From Achromobacter sp. RTa (GTDB taxonomy: Bacteria > Pseudomonadota > Gammaproteobacteria > Burkholderiales > Burkholderiaceae_B): a stretch of 64,000 bases of DNA. The translations under genes were made by a program, and so were the position numbers. Positions 63,962 to 64,000 of the stretch are shown piece by piece. The stretch covers positions 484,626 through 548,625 of the forward strand of contig NZ_JPYO01000042.1 in the NCBI RefSeq assembly GCF_000757485.1, given 5' to 3'. Below the pieces are notes generated by a model. The model made no database searches. It was not told the DNA's origin and worked only from the letters and a program-made list of their open reading frames with translations. The first letter of the stretch is position 1. Each line of letters begins with the position of its first letter.

Positions 63962-64000
63962 GGGGCGGGCGCGCGGCCGCACGGGCCGCGCGCCCGCCCC
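63962..64000 (-). promoter_or_regulatory. Perfect 17-bp hairpin upstream of gcvP, at the window edge
   Basis: GGGGCGGGCGCGCGGCC (962-978) is perfectly complementary to 984-64000, with the 5-base loop GCACG. It contains no T run on the minus strand, so it is more likely an intercistronic processing or stability hairpin (between gcvH and gcvP) than a terminator. It may extend beyond the window. Confidence 0.6.

Overview
The window is a GC-rich chromosomal segment with the gene content and order of a betaproteobacterium of the Alcaligenaceae (Bordetella/Achromobacter type). The basis is the linked lolB-ispE-tRNA-Gln-prs-rplY-pth block, a homogentisate cluster, coq7/thyA/folA, and an O-antigen or exopolysaccharide locus of the WbpO/WbpP type. 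The genus is inference; no rRNA gene is present. No prophage, insertion sequence or CRISPR array was found.

Layout. 1-6304 (minus): TPR protein, lolB, ispE, tRNA-Gln, prs, rplY, pth and the start of a CPBP membrane protease, a tightly packed housekeeping block. 6387-7214: mutM. 7283-14280: an aromatic catabolic region with a promoter, an MBL-fold protein lacking its site-2 metal ligands, a FAD hydroxylase with a small DUF2783 partner (resembling the two-component 3-hydroxyphenylacetate 6-hydroxylase MhaAB), a LysR regulator, homogentisate dioxygenase and fumarylacetoacetase. 14306-23303 (minus): acyltransferase, LTA-synthase-like sulfatase, FadR-type regulator, PAP2 phosphatase, a two-component system, a GlcD-like FAD oxidase and a degenerate biotin-carboxylase-like protein. 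23646-26598: phosphomannomutase and phosphoglucose isomerase. 26874-38270 (minus): a nine-gene polysaccharide operon (initiating transferase, WbpO, WbpP, flippase, AsnB-type amidotransferase, four GT-B glycosyltransferases). 38615-38796: a likely small RNA gene with its own promoter and terminator. 39049-44334: coq7, OsmC-family protein, thyA, an MHYT-GGDEF-EAL protein and folA. 44510-48901: a MocR regulator divergent from a beta-alanine:pyruvate aminotransferase and (methyl)malonate-semialdehyde dehydrogenase. 49094-58755: an ABC peptide importer flanked by two M81 (MlrC-like) metallopeptidases plus an amidase. 58990-60936: a DUF945-YbjN fusion. 61033-63906: gcvP.

The most interesting items are: (i) two copies of a ~184-bp long palindromic element 34 kb apart, in opposite orientation, each at a convergent gene junction, whose GTAG ends supply the TAG stop codons of all four flanking genes; (ii) a candidate small RNA whose hairpin loop carries an anti-Shine-Dalgarno sequence; (iii) an MBL-fold protein that has lost exactly its site-2 ligands, in front of the MhaAB-like pair; (iv) nested 28-bp and 17-bp inverted repeats behind pgi; (v) a DUF945-YbjN fusion; (vi) an open but catalytically dead biotin-carboxylase fragment. 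All homology statements come from reading the translations; no database search was run.
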